A stretch of DNA of 64,000 bases from Afifella pfennigii DSM 17143 (GCF_000688515.1 NZ_JHZK01000001.1:186001-250000); one strand, 5' to 3'. Counted from the stretch's first letter, positions 9,452 to 19,255 are shown. Notes: generated by a model from the letters alone, not told the origin. Numbers and translations are program-made.

Positions 9452-10123
9452 ATGCCGATTTCCTCTGCCGCCCCGCATTCGCAAGCTGCCGCGACAGAGC
9501 CTTCGCCCGATTGCCCGCTCTGCCCGCGGCTCGTTGAGTTCCGCGAGGAATGGCGCGCCAAGGAGCCCGACTGGTTCAACGCCCCGGTGCCGACCTTCGG
9601 GCCGGCGGACGCATCGCTCCTCATCGTCGGGCTCGCTCCCGGCCTGCGTGGCGCCAACCGTACCGGCCGGCCGTTCACAGGCGATTTCGCCGGCGATCTT
9701 CTTTACGCGACATTGATTGAGTTCGGCTTCGCGCAAGGCGATTACCGCGCCGATCCGAATGACGGCCTCGTCCTGAAAGATGCCGCCGTCACCAACGCGG
9801 TGCGGTGCGTGCCGCCGCAGAACAAGCCGGCGAGCGGGGAGATCAACACCTGCCGCCCGTTCCTGAGCGCCACGATCGATGCCAATCCCCGCCTCAAGGG
9901 CATTTTGGCACTTGGCCGCATCGCCCATGACAGCGTGGTCAAGGCTCTCGGCGCCAGGCTGAGGGATGCGCCCTTCGCCCATGGCGCCGTGCACCGGCTG
10001 GACGAGATCCCCCTCTACGACAGCTACCATTGCTCGCGCTACAACACGAACACTGGCGTTCTGACCGAAGAGATGTTCCGCGCCGTCTTTCGGCGCATTT
10101 CGGCCGATCTCGGCCGCAGCTGA
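9452..10123 (+). CDS. Uracil-DNA glycosylase, family 5 (UDGb)
   Basis: Base-excision-repair glycosylase. The 223-residue protein has the motif GLAPGLRGANRTGRPFTGD (near residue 55-73), characteristic of UDGb, which lacks the usual activating Asp/Asn of family 1 at this place. Downstream are NAVRCVPPQNKP and SYHCSRYNTNTG, the latter holding the catalytic His block. Cysteines CPLCPRL near residue 21 and C in NAVRC are candidate Fe-S ligands as in family 4/5 enzymes. It is probably co-transcribed with the NYN gene 50 bp upstream. Confidence 0.9.
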   Translation: MPISSAAPHSQAAATEPSPDCPLCPRLVEFREEWRAKEPDWFNAPVPTFGPADASLLIVGLAPGLRGANRTGRPFTGDFAGDLLYATLIEFGFAQGDYRADPNDGLVLKDAAVTNAVRCVPPQNKPASGEINTCRPFLSATIDANPRLKGILALGRIAHDSVVKALGARLRDAPFAHGAVHRLDEIPLYDSYHCSRYNTNTGVLTEEMFRAVFRRISADLGRS

Positions 10124-10260
10124 CACCGCTCGCATCCCTGCGCGAGGACATCGCGGCCCGCATACGTTTTTCCGCATGCGACATCTTGCCACGTTAGCTG
10201 GTGCCGCTACTCTTAGGGGTGCTCAACGAAAAAAAACAGGCTGATGCCAGGGAGGAACGA

Positions 10261-11607
10261 ATGGCTATTCGCGAAAGAATGGGCCAGGCGGACCGCGCGC
10301 CGAGCTTGACCGACATTCGCAAGGCCTACGAGGAGAATCCGGAAACGGCCGAGAGGGTGATTTTCGGCCGCGTCCCCTACCCCGATCGGCGGGGCTTTCT
10401 GCGCCGCGCCGGCCTTGCCGCGCTCGGTGCCGCTCTTGGCACGGCGATACCCTTCCACCGCAACTTCCCCTCCGGCCTGATGCCTTCCGCCTTCGCGCAG
10501 GACAGCGGCATGGACCTGATGAACGGCAAGGACGGTCTCACCCTTCTCAACGATCGCCCGCTGAACGCGGAGACGCCGGCGCATCTCCTCGATGCCGACG
10601 TGACGCCCTATTCGCGCATGTTCATCCGCTCCAACGGCCTCATCCCGCAGAGCGCCCTCGACGGCAACGCCGAGGGATGGGAGCTGACGGTCGAGGGCGA
10701 GGTGGAAAATCCGCTTCAGCTCAGCCTCGACGATCTGCGCAACGACTTCGAGAACGTCACCTTGCAGCTCGTCCTGGAATGCGGCGGCAATGGTCGCGCT
10801 TTCTTCGATCCGGGCGCCTCGGGAAACCAGTGGACCACTGGCGCGGTCGGCTGCCCCGAATGGACGGGCGTGCGCCTCAAGGACGTGCTCGCCAAGGCCG
10901 GCGTGAAGTCCTCGGCCGTCTATACCGGCCACTTTGGCAACGACGTGCATTTGTCCGGCGATCCGGACAAGGTTCCGATCTCTCGCGGCGTGCCGATCGA
11001 CAAGGCGATGGAGGCCGAATGCCTGATCGCCTGGGCGATGAACGGCGAGGATATGCCGGCACTGCACGGCTTTCCGATCCGGCTGGTCATTCCGGGCTAT
11101 CCGGGCTCGGCTTCGCAGAAATTCCTCACCCGCATCTGGGTGCGCGACCAGGTGCATGACGGCGCCAAGATGGGCGGCTATTCCTATCGCCTGCCGGCCT
11201 ATCCCGTCGCGCCGGGCACCGAGGTGCCGGAGGAGGATATGGAAATCCTCACCGTCATGCCGGTGAAGTCGCTGATCACCAACCCTGAGACGGGGACCGA
11301 GGTGACGGCCGGCGAGCCGGCCGCGGTGCGCGGCCATGCCTGGGCCGGCAACGGCGATGTGGCTGCCATGCATGTCTCGCTCGATTTCGGTCAGACCTGG
11401 CAGGAGGCCGAGCTTGATCCCCCGCCCAACAAATACGCCTGGCAGCGCTGGCGCGCCAAGGTGACCCCGCCGGAGAAGGGCTATTACGAGGTCTGGGCGA
11501 GAGCGACCGACAAGGATGGCGCGATGCAGCCGGCGGTAACGCCCGGATGGAATCCGCGCGGCTACGCCAACAACATGATCCACCGGATTGCACTTCTTGC
11601 CAGCTGA
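10261..11607 (+). CDS. Molybdopterin-dependent sulfite oxidase/dehydrogenase catalytic subunit
   Basis: SorA-like periplasmic enzyme that oxidises sulfite to sulfate. I start it at ATG 10261 because GGGAGGA lies just upstream; an in-frame GTG at 10201 is less likely. The 448-residue product has a Tat-type signal (RRGFLRRAGLAALGAALG) after an unusually long n-region of about 43 residues. The molybdopterin domain contains LECGGNGRAFF, whose Cys should ligate Mo, and WTTGAVGCPEWTGV. The C-terminal dimerisation domain includes GHAWAGNGDVAAMHVSLDFGQTW. The following gene encodes a CxxCH cytochrome, its likely electron acceptor. Confidence 0.9.
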   Translation: MAIRERMGQADRAPSLTDIRKAYEENPETAERVIFGRVPYPDRRGFLRRAGLAALGAALGTAIPFHRNFPSGLMPSAFAQDSGMDLMNGKDGLTLLNDRPLNAETPAHLLDADVTPYSRMFIRSNGLIPQSALDGNAEGWELTVEGEVENPLQLSLDDLRNDFENVTLQLVLECGGNGRAFFDPGASGNQWTTGAVGCPEWTGVRLKDVLAKAGVKSSAVYTGHFGNDVHLSGDPDKVPISRGVPIDKAMEAECLIAWAMNGEDMPALHGFPIRLVIPGYPGSASQKFLTRIWVRDQVHDGAKMGGYSYRLPAYPVAPGTEVPEEDMEILTVMPVKSLITNPETGTEVTAGEPAAVRGHAWAGNGDVAAMHVSLDFGQTWQEAELDPPPNKYAWQRWRAKVTPPEKGYYEVWARATDKDGAMQPAVTPGWNPRGYANNMIHRIALLAS

Positions 11608-11671
11608 CCGACCTGCGGGTCACGCCGAAAGGCGTGGCCTGCCCTCCTTCATTGCCTCCCAAAAACACGGC

Positions 11672-12085
11672 ATGCCGATCGCCCCTCGCCCGCTTGTGTG
11701 GCTGGCCCTTCTTCTCGTGACCGGCATCGGCTCGCACACTGCCTTCGCCGAGCCGGCGCCTCCGCTCCTCCTCGCCCAGAGCGCCATGCCGAGCTTCAAT
11801 CCGATGCAGCCGCGCACGAGCACGACTGAAAGGCCCCAAAGACAAGCCCCGGAAGGCAATCCGGAGCTCGGAGGGCTCCCCGACGCGCCCGGCGCGGAAA
11901 CCACCTACTATCTGTGCACTGCCTGCCATTCGATCCGCATCGTGACCCAGCAACGCCTGACGGACGCACGCTGGGACTATCTCTGGCGCTGGATGCAGGA
12001 GGAGCAGGGCATGCCCTCGCAGGACGAGCAAACGAAGCGCACCGTCCTCGGCTATCTGAAGGAGCATTTCTCCGCCGAGCGGTAA
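11672..12085 (+). CDS. Monohaem c-type cytochrome, likely SorB-like subunit
   Basis: A 137-residue exported protein with a signal peptide (PLVWLALLLVTGIGSHTAFAEP) and one haem-binding motif in TYYLCTACHSIRI (CxxCH). RWMQEEQGM contains a Met that may be the sixth ligand. It begins 65 bp after the sulfite oxidase gene in the same direction, so it is probably the electron-transfer partner. I choose the ATG at 11672, which places the signal peptide at the start; an upstream TTG frame gives an implausible leader. Confidence 0.85.
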   Translation: MPIAPRPLVWLALLLVTGIGSHTAFAEPAPPLLLAQSAMPSFNPMQPRTSTTERPQRQAPEGNPELGGLPDAPGAETTYYLCTACHSIRIVTQQRLTDARWDYLWRWMQEEQGMPSQDEQTKRTVLGYLKEHFSAER

Positions 12086-12124
12086 GGGGCGCGCTCGTCC
12101 GGTCTCTCCCTTTCCGCCCGCCCT

Positions 12125-12670
12125 TCAGGGGAGCAGCGCGTTCTGCTCGCCGATGAGAAAGGCACCGATCGCGCCGACAATGTAGGCGACGACCGCCGCA
12201 AGCCCGCCAAGCAGCAGCATCTCCAAGCCGGAGACGCGCCAGCCCTGCTCGGTGAACAGCGCCCGCGCCGCGCCGATGGCGAAGAGCGCGCCGCCCGCCA
12301 GGGCGCAGGCCGCCGCAAAGCGCACGCCTTCGAACCAGGGCAAGAGATAGGCGAGCAGCGGCAGCAATCCGGCCGCCACGAAGCCGCCCGTGGTGGCGGC
12401 GCCATGCCGATAGGCGTCCTTGAGCGAGGTCTGCCTTTCGCGCTCCGGCCGCGAGCGCTCCGACAGAACGTTGCTGGCGCCCATGGAGAAACCGTCCGCC
12501 AGCAGGTTGGCGAAGCCGAGGATCAGCACCACCTTGGAGGAGAGGTTGGCGCCCGTCACCCCGGAGACGATGGCCAGGGTCGTGACGATACCGTTATTGG
12601 CGCCGTAGATCAGTTCCGGCAGGTAGGTGCGGACGAAGCCGCGCCCTTTCGCGATCGCAATCTTGACCAT
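12125..12670 (-). CDS. Short VIT1/CCC1-family membrane protein
   Basis: A 181-residue membrane protein resembling vacuolar iron transporter-like Fe2+/Mn2+ transporters. LPELIYGANNGIVTTLAIVSGVTGA and ILGFANLLADGFSMGASN match the first two family membrane segments with their conserved polar residues. Between segments 2 and 3 the usual acidic cytosolic metal-binding region is missing, leaving only SERSRPERERQTSLKDAYRHG. Members with that domain are usually longer (around 230 residues). It converges on the cytochrome gene. Metal transport is inferred from family only. Confidence 0.75.
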   Translation of the reverse strand: MVKIAIAKGRGFVRTYLPELIYGANNGIVTTLAIVSGVTGANLSSKVVLILGFANLLADGFSMGASNVLSERSRPERERQTSLKDAYRHGAATTGGFVAAGLLPLLAYLLPWFEGVRFAAACALAGGALFAIGAARALFTEQGWRVSGLEMLLLGGLAAVVAYIVGAIGAFLIGEQNALLP

Positions 12671-12769
12671 CGCCCCCTCCGTGAGAGCCTGCCCTGCCAT
12701 CCGATGTCAGCGTCCGTCCGCGCGCCGCGTGGCGCGACGGATCTGCGCGAGCCGAGCGAGGTTTCCGGC

Positions 12770-13240
12770 CTACCCCAGTTCCTTCAACAGACGCGACTTC
12801 TCCCGCTGCCAGTCGCGCTTCTTCTCCGTTTCGCGCTTGTCGTGAGCCTTCTTGCCCTTGGCCAGGGCGATCTCCAGCTTGGCGATGCCGCGGGCGTTGA
12901 AATAGAGCTTCAGCGGCACGATCGTCATGCCCTCGCGCTCCACGCCCTGGGCGAGCTTGTCGATCTCGCGCTGGTGCAGGAGCAGACGGCGTTTGCGCCT
13001 CGGCTCGTGGTTGAACTGGTTCGCCTGCAGATATTCGGGGATGTTGGCGTTGATCAGCCAGATTTCCCCGCCCTCCGGGCTGACATAGGATTCGGCGATA
13101 TTCGCCTTGTTCTGGCGCAGGCTCTTCACTTCGGTGCCGACGAGCTGCAGCCCGGCCTCGAAGGTCTCGCCGATCTCGTAATCGAAGCGGGCGCGGCGAT
13201 TGTCGGCGACAAGCTTGCGGTTCGTCTCGGCTTTGGCCAT
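12770..13240 (-). CDS. smpB: SsrA-binding protein SmpB
   Basis: Binds tmRNA and is required for trans-translation rescue of stalled ribosomes. The 156-residue protein has the OB-barrel sequence [24 protein letters not shown], then [26 protein letters not shown] and the basic C-terminal tail [17 protein letters not shown] typical of SmpB. The start is ATG 13238-13240, only 2 bp after the dapA stop; this dapA-smpB order is common in alphaproteobacteria. Confidence 0.96.
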   Translation of the reverse strand: MAKAETNRKLVADNRRARFDYEIGETFEAGLQLVGTEVKSLRQNKANIAESYVSPEGGEIWLINANIPEYLQANQFNHEPRRKRRLLLHQREIDKLAQGVEREGMTIVPLKLYFNARGIAKLEIALAKGKKAHDKRETEKKRDWQREKSRLLKELG

Positions 13241-13242
13241 CG

Positions 13243-14121
13243 CTAGTTGAGCAGCCCCGCATGGCGCAGCGCGTCCTTGACCTCGCGCTGCGTCTCCTCG
13301 CCTATCGTGGTGATCGGCGAGCGCACCTCCTCGCGCATCTTGCCGAGGATGGAGAGCGCGTATTTCGTCGGTGCCGGGCTCGGCTCCAGGAACAGGGCGC
13401 GGTGCAGCGGCATCAGCCGGTCCTGGTAGGTGAGAGCCCCGGCGAAATCGCCGCTCATGCAGGCTTGCTGAAACTCCGCGCACAGCTTCGGGGCGACATT
13501 GGCGGTGACGGAAATGCAGCCATGCCCGCCATGCGCCATGAAGCCGAGTGCCGTCGCATCCTCGCCGGAAAGCTGGTTGAAGCCCTCCCCGATAATCTGC
13601 CGCTGCATGCTGGCGCGCGCCAGATTGGCGGTCGCGTCCTTGACGCCGACGATATTGTCGCAATCGTCGAAAAGCGCCTTCATCGTCTCCACGCTCATAT
13701 CGATCACGGAGCGCGGCGGGATGTTGTAGATGACGATGGGGACGGAGATGGCGTCCGCCACGGCCTTGAAATGCGCGTAGAGGCCTTTCTGGCTGGGCTT
13801 GTTGTAATAGGGCGTGACGACGAGCACGGCATCGGCGCCGGCGCTTTCGGCGTGCTCGGCAAGCTCGATCGCCTCACGCGTATTGTTGGAGCCGGCCCCG
13901 GCGATCACCGGCACGCGGCCGCCGACCGTCTTCACGCAGATCTCCACCACGCGTTTGTGCTCGTGATGCGAGAGCGTCGGCGATTCGCCCGTCGTGCCGA
14001 CCGGCACGAAGCCATGGCTGCCCTCGTCGATCTGCCATTCGATGAAGGCGGCGAGCGCTTCTTCATCGAGCGCGCCGTCCCGCATCGGCGTCACCAGGGC
14101 GGTGATTGACCCCTTGAACAT
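13243..14121 (-). CDS. dapA: 4-hydroxy-tetrahydrodipicolinate synthase
   Basis: Condenses pyruvate with aspartate semialdehyde in the diaminopimelate/lysine pathway. The 292-residue TIM barrel starts [30 protein letters not shown] carries the active-site Thr pair, [17 protein letters not shown] the Tyr, and [13 protein letters not shown] the Schiff-base Lys. A TTG 12 bp upstream is an alternative start. It is divergent from the transglycosylase gene with only 99 bp between. Confidence 0.96.
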   Translation of the reverse strand: MFKGSITALVTPMRDGALDEEALAAFIEWQIDEGSHGFVPVGTTGESPTLSHHEHKRVVEICVKTVGGRVPVIAGAGSNNTREAIELAEHAESAGADAVLVVTPYYNKPSQKGLYAHFKAVADAISVPIVIYNIPPRSVIDMSVETMKALFDDCDNIVGVKDATANLARASMQRQIIGEGFNQLSGEDATALGFMAHGGHGCISVTANVAPKLCAEFQQACMSGDFAGALTYQDRLMPLHRALFLEPSPAPTKYALSILGKMREEVRSPITTIGEETQREVKDALRHAGLLN

Positions 14122-14220
14122 AACTTGGCCCAAAAATTCTGCCTTTCACTGTGGCGGCGGACGATAGTGGCGCGCCCCGTCAAGAGCAAGCGCTGCCCTC
14201 GCCGCCTATCAGTCGGGGCA

Positions 14221-16755
14221 ATGACTGACGAGAGCCTGAACGATTTGAGCTCGGCGAAAACGAAATCCGCGGCATCGCTGACGAGGCTCGGCGCTTGCCT
14301 TCTTCTTCTCGCACCGGCGGCCATCGGGCTGGCGGCGCTGGCGGCCGGTCCTGCTCTGACGGCCGGAGCGCCGCATACCCTTCCCAAGGCGCGCCCGGCG
14401 GCGAACGAGACCGCCGACAACCTCCCCCGCTCGCGGCCCGCAAAAGACGATGCCGGGCAGACCGATCTTGCCGCCGGCCCGGCGGAAGCTGAGAGCCCAG
14501 AGGCAGCAAAGGCAAAGACCGACAGCGAGACTGCCGGCGCCACGGAGCCTGTCGGCGCCGCCGAAGCGCGCGCGCCGGGCAGCGAGGAGGGCAGCGAGGA
14601 GGGTGTGGAGCAGACCGCGCGGGTCGACGATACCGCCGATGCGCCGGACAACGCCCAGGCAGAAGGTTCCGCCCCCACGGGCGAAACGAAACTGGCCTCC
14701 GCCGCACCTGTCGACGCGCCGGAGAAGACGACGGAGCCCGCCGCCGAGCCGTCCACGGACATCGCCTTCTTCGTCCCACGGCCGCGGCCGCAGCCGGACG
14801 GCGCTGCCGCCGAGCGCCTTGCCCGCATCAAGAACGATCGCCCGCCTTACGGTTTCGCCGACGCCACGCTCTTGAAGCGTGGGCTCGATCTGGTCACCGC
14901 CGACGCCTATACGAGCGCGCTCACCTTCAACGCCGAAATCCCGAGCGAGTTCGACCGCGAGCTTGTCGCCTGGTTCGTCGCTCGCGCGCCGGTCTCCGGC
15001 CTTTCCGCGGCGGCCATCGAGGAGGTTCTGGAACGTCACCCGGACTGGCCCGAGCCGGAGCTTCTGCGCCTGCGCGCCGAGCAGGCCTTCCTGCGCTCCG
15101 GCCCCGGCGATGCTGCAGTGCGCGATTACTTCGCCGGACGACGTCCCATGAGCAACGACGGCTGGGTCAAGTTCGCCGATGCCTTGGCGGAGACGGGTGA
15201 CACCGGCCGCAGCCGCCCCATCGTCCGGCGCCTGTGGCGCGAGGAGAATCTGCGCTCCTCCCTCGTGGCGCATATCCTGGCACAGTACGGCGCCGCGCTC
15301 TCCAAGGAGGACCATCTTTTCCGCTTCCGCCGCCTGCTTCTGCATCGGCGCGGCAGCGAGGCCATCACCGTCGGCCAGGCGATCGGGCCCGGCTACGATC
15401 AGCTTGCGCGGGCCGTCAGCGCCGTCATTGCACGGCGCAAGGGCAGCGAGTCGCAATTGATGGCGCTGAAGGACCGGTTCCGCGACGAGCCGGCTTTCGA
15501 ATATGCCCGCGTCTTGATGCTTTACCGCGACGGGGACAACCTCGACGCGGCTCTGCGCCTGGGCCTCGTCACCCGCAAGGCCTCGGAGCTCGGCGACGCC
15601 GATCGCTGGTGGGAGCTGCGCAAGGATTTGGCCCGCGCTCTTCTGGATGACGGCTATCCTGCGCTCGCCTATTCGGTCGCCGCCACCCATGCGGCAACCT
15701 CGCCCAAAGAAATCGTGGAGGCGGAGTTCCACGCCGGCTGGCTGGCCCTGCGCTATCTTGATTCGCCCCGGGCGGCGCGCGGCCATTTCGCCCGCATCGT
15801 CGCCGTCGCCACCCTTCCGCGTTCCATCGCGCGCGGCTATTACTGGCTCGGGCGGGCGCACGCGGCGGCGGGCGCTACGCAGACCGCCAGGCAGGCCTAC
15901 GGCCGGGCGGCCACCCACGGCGCCGCCTATTACGGGCAATTGGCGCGCGAAGAGCTTGATCTCATCCATACGGGACTTGAGATGCGGCCGCGCCCATCGG
16001 CGCTCGACCGCCTGCGCTTCGCCGCCCGCGCGGAGGTGCAGGCCATCAAGCGTCTCGCCGCGGCCGACCACACTTTCCGCACCCGCCCCTTCTTCCTGGC
16101 GCTGGGCGACAAGCTTGAGAGCCCGGGCGAGCTTGCCCTCCTCGACACCCTGGCCCGACGTATCGGCGAGCCGCAATACGGCATGCTTGCCGCCTCGCGC
16201 GCCGATGCCAACGGCGTCGATGTCGGCGCCCTGAGAGCCCCGCTGATTGTCGTGCCGACCGGCATCCAGCGGCCACAAGGCGTCGACCGGGCACTGCTTT
16301 ATGCCGTCTCCAAGCAGGAGAGCGCCTTCAATGCCTCCGCCACCAGCCACGTCGGAGCCCGCGGCCTGATGCAGTTCATGCCCGCGACCGCCCGCTACAC
16401 GGCCCGCCAGATCGGCCTGCCCTTCTCGCTGGTCAGGCTTTCTTCCGACGCGGCCTACAACGCCACCCTCGGCGCCGCCCATCTCGACGAGCTGCTGACC
16501 AATCTGCGCGGTTCCTATGTGATGACCTTCGTCGGCTACAATGCCGGGCCGGGGCGCGCCATCGACTGGGTGAAACGCTATGGCGATCCGCGCGGCGCCA
16601 CGACCGATCCGGTGGATTGGGTGGAGCGCATCCCCTTCGACGAGACGCGCAACTACGTTCAGAAGGTGATGGAGAACCTGCAAGCCTATCGCAGCCGCCT
16701 CGGCCACGCCCTGACCATCACCGCCGATCTCGCCCATGGCGAGCCGGCGCGCTAA
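14221..16755 (+). CDS. Soluble lytic murein transglycosylase (Slt-type)
   Basis: Cleaves peptidoglycan glycan strands, forming 1,6-anhydro ends. The 844-residue protein has an N-terminal hydrophobic segment (LGACLLLLAPAAIGLAALAAG) that should export it, then a long low-complexity Ala/Glu/Pro linker to about residue 190. An alpha-helical superhelix follows, and the C-terminal catalytic domain has VSKQESAFNASATSHVGARG, whose Glu is the catalytic residue, followed by LMQFMPATA and FVGYNAGPGRA. I choose ATG 14221. An upstream in-frame codon at 14125 would overlap the dapA start region. Confidence 0.92.
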   Translation: MTDESLNDLSSAKTKSAASLTRLGACLLLLAPAAIGLAALAAGPALTAGAPHTLPKARPAANETADNLPRSRPAKDDAGQTDLAAGPAEAESPEAAKAKTDSETAGATEPVGAAEARAPGSEEGSEEGVEQTARVDDTADAPDNAQAEGSAPTGETKLASAAPVDAPEKTTEPAAEPSTDIAFFVPRPRPQPDGAAAERLARIKNDRPPYGFADATLLKRGLDLVTADAYTSALTFNAEIPSEFDRELVAWFVARAPVSGLSAAAIEEVLERHPDWPEPELLRLRAEQAFLRSGPGDAAVRDYFAGRRPMSNDGWVKFADALAETGDTGRSRPIVRRLWREENLRSSLVAHILAQYGAALSKEDHLFRFRRLLLHRRGSEAITVGQAIGPGYDQLARAVSAVIARRKGSESQLMALKDRFRDEPAFEYARVLMLYRDGDNLDAALRLGLVTRKASELGDADRWWELRKDLARALLDDGYPALAYSVAATHAATSPKEIVEAEFHAGWLALRYLDSPRAARGHFARIVAVATLPRSIARGYYWLGRAHAAAGATQTARQAYGRAATHGAAYYGQLAREELDLIHTGLEMRPRPSALDRLRFAARAEVQAIKRLAAADHTFRTRPFFLALGDKLESPGELALLDTLARRIGEPQYGMLAASRADANGVDVGALRAPLIVVPTGIQRPQGVDRALLYAVSKQESAFNASATSHVGARGLMQFMPATARYTARQIGLPFSLVRLSSDAAYNATLGAAHLDELLTNLRGSYVMTFVGYNAGPGRAIDWVKRYGDPRGATTDPVDWVERIPFDETRNYVQKVMENLQAYRSRLGHALTITADLAHGEPAR

Positions 16756-16851
16756 AGCCGCGTCAACGCTCCCGCTCGCCTGCCGCCACAGCCAGCATCC
16801 TTGAACCGCGGGCGGAATCCGCTATTGCCCTGCCATGGCTCGGGGAAGGAT

Positions 16852-17772
16852 ATGAGCGCTGGAAAGAACGCGGCGGAGCAAAGCGTCACGGAACGGATCG
16901 TCTATGTGCGCGCCCAGGACGGGTTGAAGCTCGGCCTGCGCCTTTACGGCGAATGGCACGCGGAGCGTCTGCCTCTCCTCTGCCTTCCCGGCCTGTCGCG
17001 CAATTCCCTCGATTTCGACAAGCTCGCCCGCTTCTTCGCCAGCCATCGCGAAACCCCGCGAACGGTGGCCGCGCTCGATTTCCGCGGCCGCGGCCTCTCC
17101 GCCGCCGATCCGCACTGGCGCAACTACCATCCGATGGTGGAGGCGGCGGACGTCATGGCCGTGACGACGGCGCTCGGCATGGAGCGGGCTATCGTCGTCG
17201 GCACCTCGCGCGGCGGGCTCGTGGCCATGGTCCTCGCCGCCCTTCGTCCGAAGCTTCTGGCAGGCGTCGTCCTCAACGACATCGGCCCGAAGATCGAGGG
17301 TACCGGCCTTGCCCGCATCAAGAACTATCTCGGTCGCATGCGAGCGCCGCGCAGCTGGGCGGAAGCCGAGGAGATGGTGCGCCAGATCAACGGCCGCACC
17401 TTTACCGAAGTGAGCGACGAGGATTGGAAGGCCTTCACCGAGGCGATGTTCGTTGAACGGGACGGGAAGCTTTCGCCCTATTTCGACCCCAACCTCCTGA
17501 AGACCGTGCATAACCTTGATCTGGAGGACGCCATCCCGACGCTCTGGCCGCAATTCGCCAGCCTGCGGAGCGTGCCGGTCCTGTCGGTGCGCGGCGCCAA
17601 TTCCGATCTGCTCAGCCCGGCCGTCGTGGATGAGATGGCGCGCCTGCATCCCGCGATGGAACGGCTGACCGTGTCCGGCCAGGGCCACGCCCCGCTCCTG
17701 CGCGATGCGCCGACGCTCAATCGACTGGCCGCCTTCGCGCGCCGCTGCGACGAGCATAGCCCCGCCGTCTGA
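16852..17772 (+). CDS. Alpha/beta hydrolase
   Basis: A 306-residue hydrolase of the alpha/beta fold; substrate unknown. Visible are the oxyanion region LLCLPGLSRNSLDF, DFRGRGLSAADP, the nucleophile elbow GTSRGGLVAM (Ser), an acidic residue in VRGANSDLLSP, and the catalytic His in SGQGHAPLLRD. The ATG is preceded by GGGGAAGGA. No signal peptide, so cytoplasmic. It follows the transglycosylase by about 100 bp and is probably an independent metabolic enzyme. Confidence 0.85.
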   Translation: MSAGKNAAEQSVTERIVYVRAQDGLKLGLRLYGEWHAERLPLLCLPGLSRNSLDFDKLARFFASHRETPRTVAALDFRGRGLSAADPHWRNYHPMVEAADVMAVTTALGMERAIVVGTSRGGLVAMVLAALRPKLLAGVVLNDIGPKIEGTGLARIKNYLGRMRAPRSWAEAEEMVRQINGRTFTEVSDEDWKAFTEAMFVERDGKLSPYFDPNLLKTVHNLDLEDAIPTLWPQFASLRSVPVLSVRGANSDLLSPAVVDEMARLHPAMERLTVSGQGHAPLLRDAPTLNRLAAFARRCDEHSPAV

Positions 17773-17976
17773 AGCGTTTCAGCGCGTGAGGGACGCGCTC
17801 CAATTCGAGCACGAGGCGGACCGTTCGCGACGAGCGCGCTCTGGATCGGCGCTCGATCTGCCTTTGCCCGCGCCCCACCGTTGCGCGCGCCCCGCCTTGC
17901 CGGCGGGATGAGCGCCTGCCTCGACACAGCCGCCGATATCGGTGTCCGGCCTGGCGCCAACGCCTTTCCTCAAGGC

Positions 17977-18008
17977 AAAAAAGAAGGCCCGGCGCTGGGC
18001 CGGGCCTT
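17977..18008 (-). terminator. Rho-independent terminator after the porin gene
   Basis: On the minus strand AAGGCCCGGC pairs with GCCGGGCCTT (stem 17984-17993 with 17999-18008), followed by CTTTTTT-like sequence from the A-run at 17977-17982. It sits 26 bp past the porin stop and is a textbook strong terminator for a highly expressed outer-membrane protein. Confidence 0.92.
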
Positions 18009-18034
18009 CCTGGAGTTCGATCGCTTTTGGGCGA

Positions 18035-19255
18035 TTAGAAGGTGCGCTGACCGCGAACCATCAGGCCCCAAGCGTCGGTGTCCACGCCGCCGGCACCGAA
18101 GTCGACGTTGGCGTAAGAGGCTTCAACACCCATGAAGAAGCCAGACACCGGAGCCCAAGCGATGTTACCCGCAACGCCCCACAGATCGTAGTCTGCAGCC
18201 GCGCCGAGAGCCGTCGGATGGTCGATGTCCTCGTAAGAGGCCGAGATCGACGCCGTCCAGGCGCTGGCGAACTCAGCCGAGACGCCGGCACGGACCATCC
18301 AGGCGTCCGTCAGGCTCAGGCCGGTGGCCGGCGACCAGAAGCCGTCGGTGAGCGGGCCAGCGACGATGCCGCCGTAACCGCCCGAACCGCTGAGCAGGTA
18401 GGCAACAGCGCCCTCAGAGTAACCGGCCTGGCCGGAGAACTCGAAGGCCGTGCCCGGCACACCGACCGTCAGGCCGGCGCCGATCGCCCAGCCGAGCTCG
18501 GAAGCCGCGGCGCCCGGGCCAGATGCACGCACGTCGTGCAGAACACCCATGATCTGCGCAGAGCCCCAGCCCTGGTCGACACGGATGTTGGCGACCACGT
18601 CCGGATACCGCTGACCGCCGTAGATGCCGTCGGCGACGAGGCTCGAGCGGCGACCGCCGGAAGACGGATCTTCAAACGACAGGGTGGCCGACACGCCGTT
18701 GCCCACGTTGAAGGTGTAAGCCATCAACGTCTGCTCGGTCGTGTTGTCGTCCATGCCGATCCGGGTGTTCCAGGCATAGGTGCCCCAGAAGTCGAAGAAC
18801 GAGGAGGCATGACCGAAGGTGAAGGTGCCCATGTCGTTCGAGATCTGGAGGAACGCGTTCTCCAGATTCGGGCCCGTGCCGGAGTAGTTGCTGGCCGTGC
18901 CGACCAGCGTGGAGTTGGCCGGGCCAACCGTCTGGTACATGCTCACATAGGCACGCAGCAGGCCGAAATCGGTCTGGTTACGGGCGTCGAGACGCACGTA
19001 GCCACGAGCACGGCTGGTGTAGGAGTTGAAGCTCCGGTTCTGCGGGTCGCTGCTGACCCAGTGCATTTCCACACGCACCCGGCCGCCGACCTTCAAGCAG
19101 GTGTCGGTGCCCGGGATGTAGTAGAAGCCGGTGCCGAAAGCATCGCAGATCCGCACATAATCGACCGGCTCCGCGACCGGCAGATCGGCGGCCTGCGCCC
19201 CGGTGACGGCCATCACGGCAGCCGCCGAGCCGAAGAGTAGGCTCTTGAGTTTCAT
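18035..19255 (-). CDS. Outer-membrane porin of the rhizobial type
   Basis: A trimeric beta-barrel porin for small solutes. The 406-residue precursor has a clean signal peptide (MKLKSLLFGSAAAVMAVTGAQA) and mature start ADLPVAEPVDYVRICDAFG. The pair of Cys in VRICDAFGTGFYYIPGTDTCLKVGG and the GYVRLDARNQTDFG segment are typical of this porin_2 family. The C-terminus ends in an aromatic residue (GQRTF), as needed for BAM recognition. GGAGGT stands 7 bases before the ATG. A strong terminator follows, implying an abundant single-gene transcript. Confidence 0.93.
   Translation of the reverse strand: MKLKSLLFGSAAAVMAVTGAQAADLPVAEPVDYVRICDAFGTGFYYIPGTDTCLKVGGRVRVEMHWVSSDPQNRSFNSYTSRARGYVRLDARNQTDFGLLRAYVSMYQTVGPANSTLVGTASNYSGTGPNLENAFLQISNDMGTFTFGHASSFFDFWGTYAWNTRIGMDDNTTEQTLMAYTFNVGNGVSATLSFEDPSSGGRRSSLVADGIYGGQRYPDVVANIRVDQGWGSAQIMGVLHDVRASGPGAAASELGWAIGAGLTVGVPGTAFEFSGQAGYSEGAVAYLLSGSGGYGGIVAGPLTDGFWSPATGLSLTDAWMVRAGVSAEFASAWTASISASYEDIDHPTALGAAADYDLWGVAGNIAWAPVSGFFMGVEASYANVDFGAGGVDTDAWGLMVRGQRTF

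Noticed and set aside
14209-16737. Long open frame on the minus strand opposite the lytic transglycosylase
   Set aside because: It mirrors a well-supported gene; the protein has no recognisable domain and the long frame results from GC-rich codon use.
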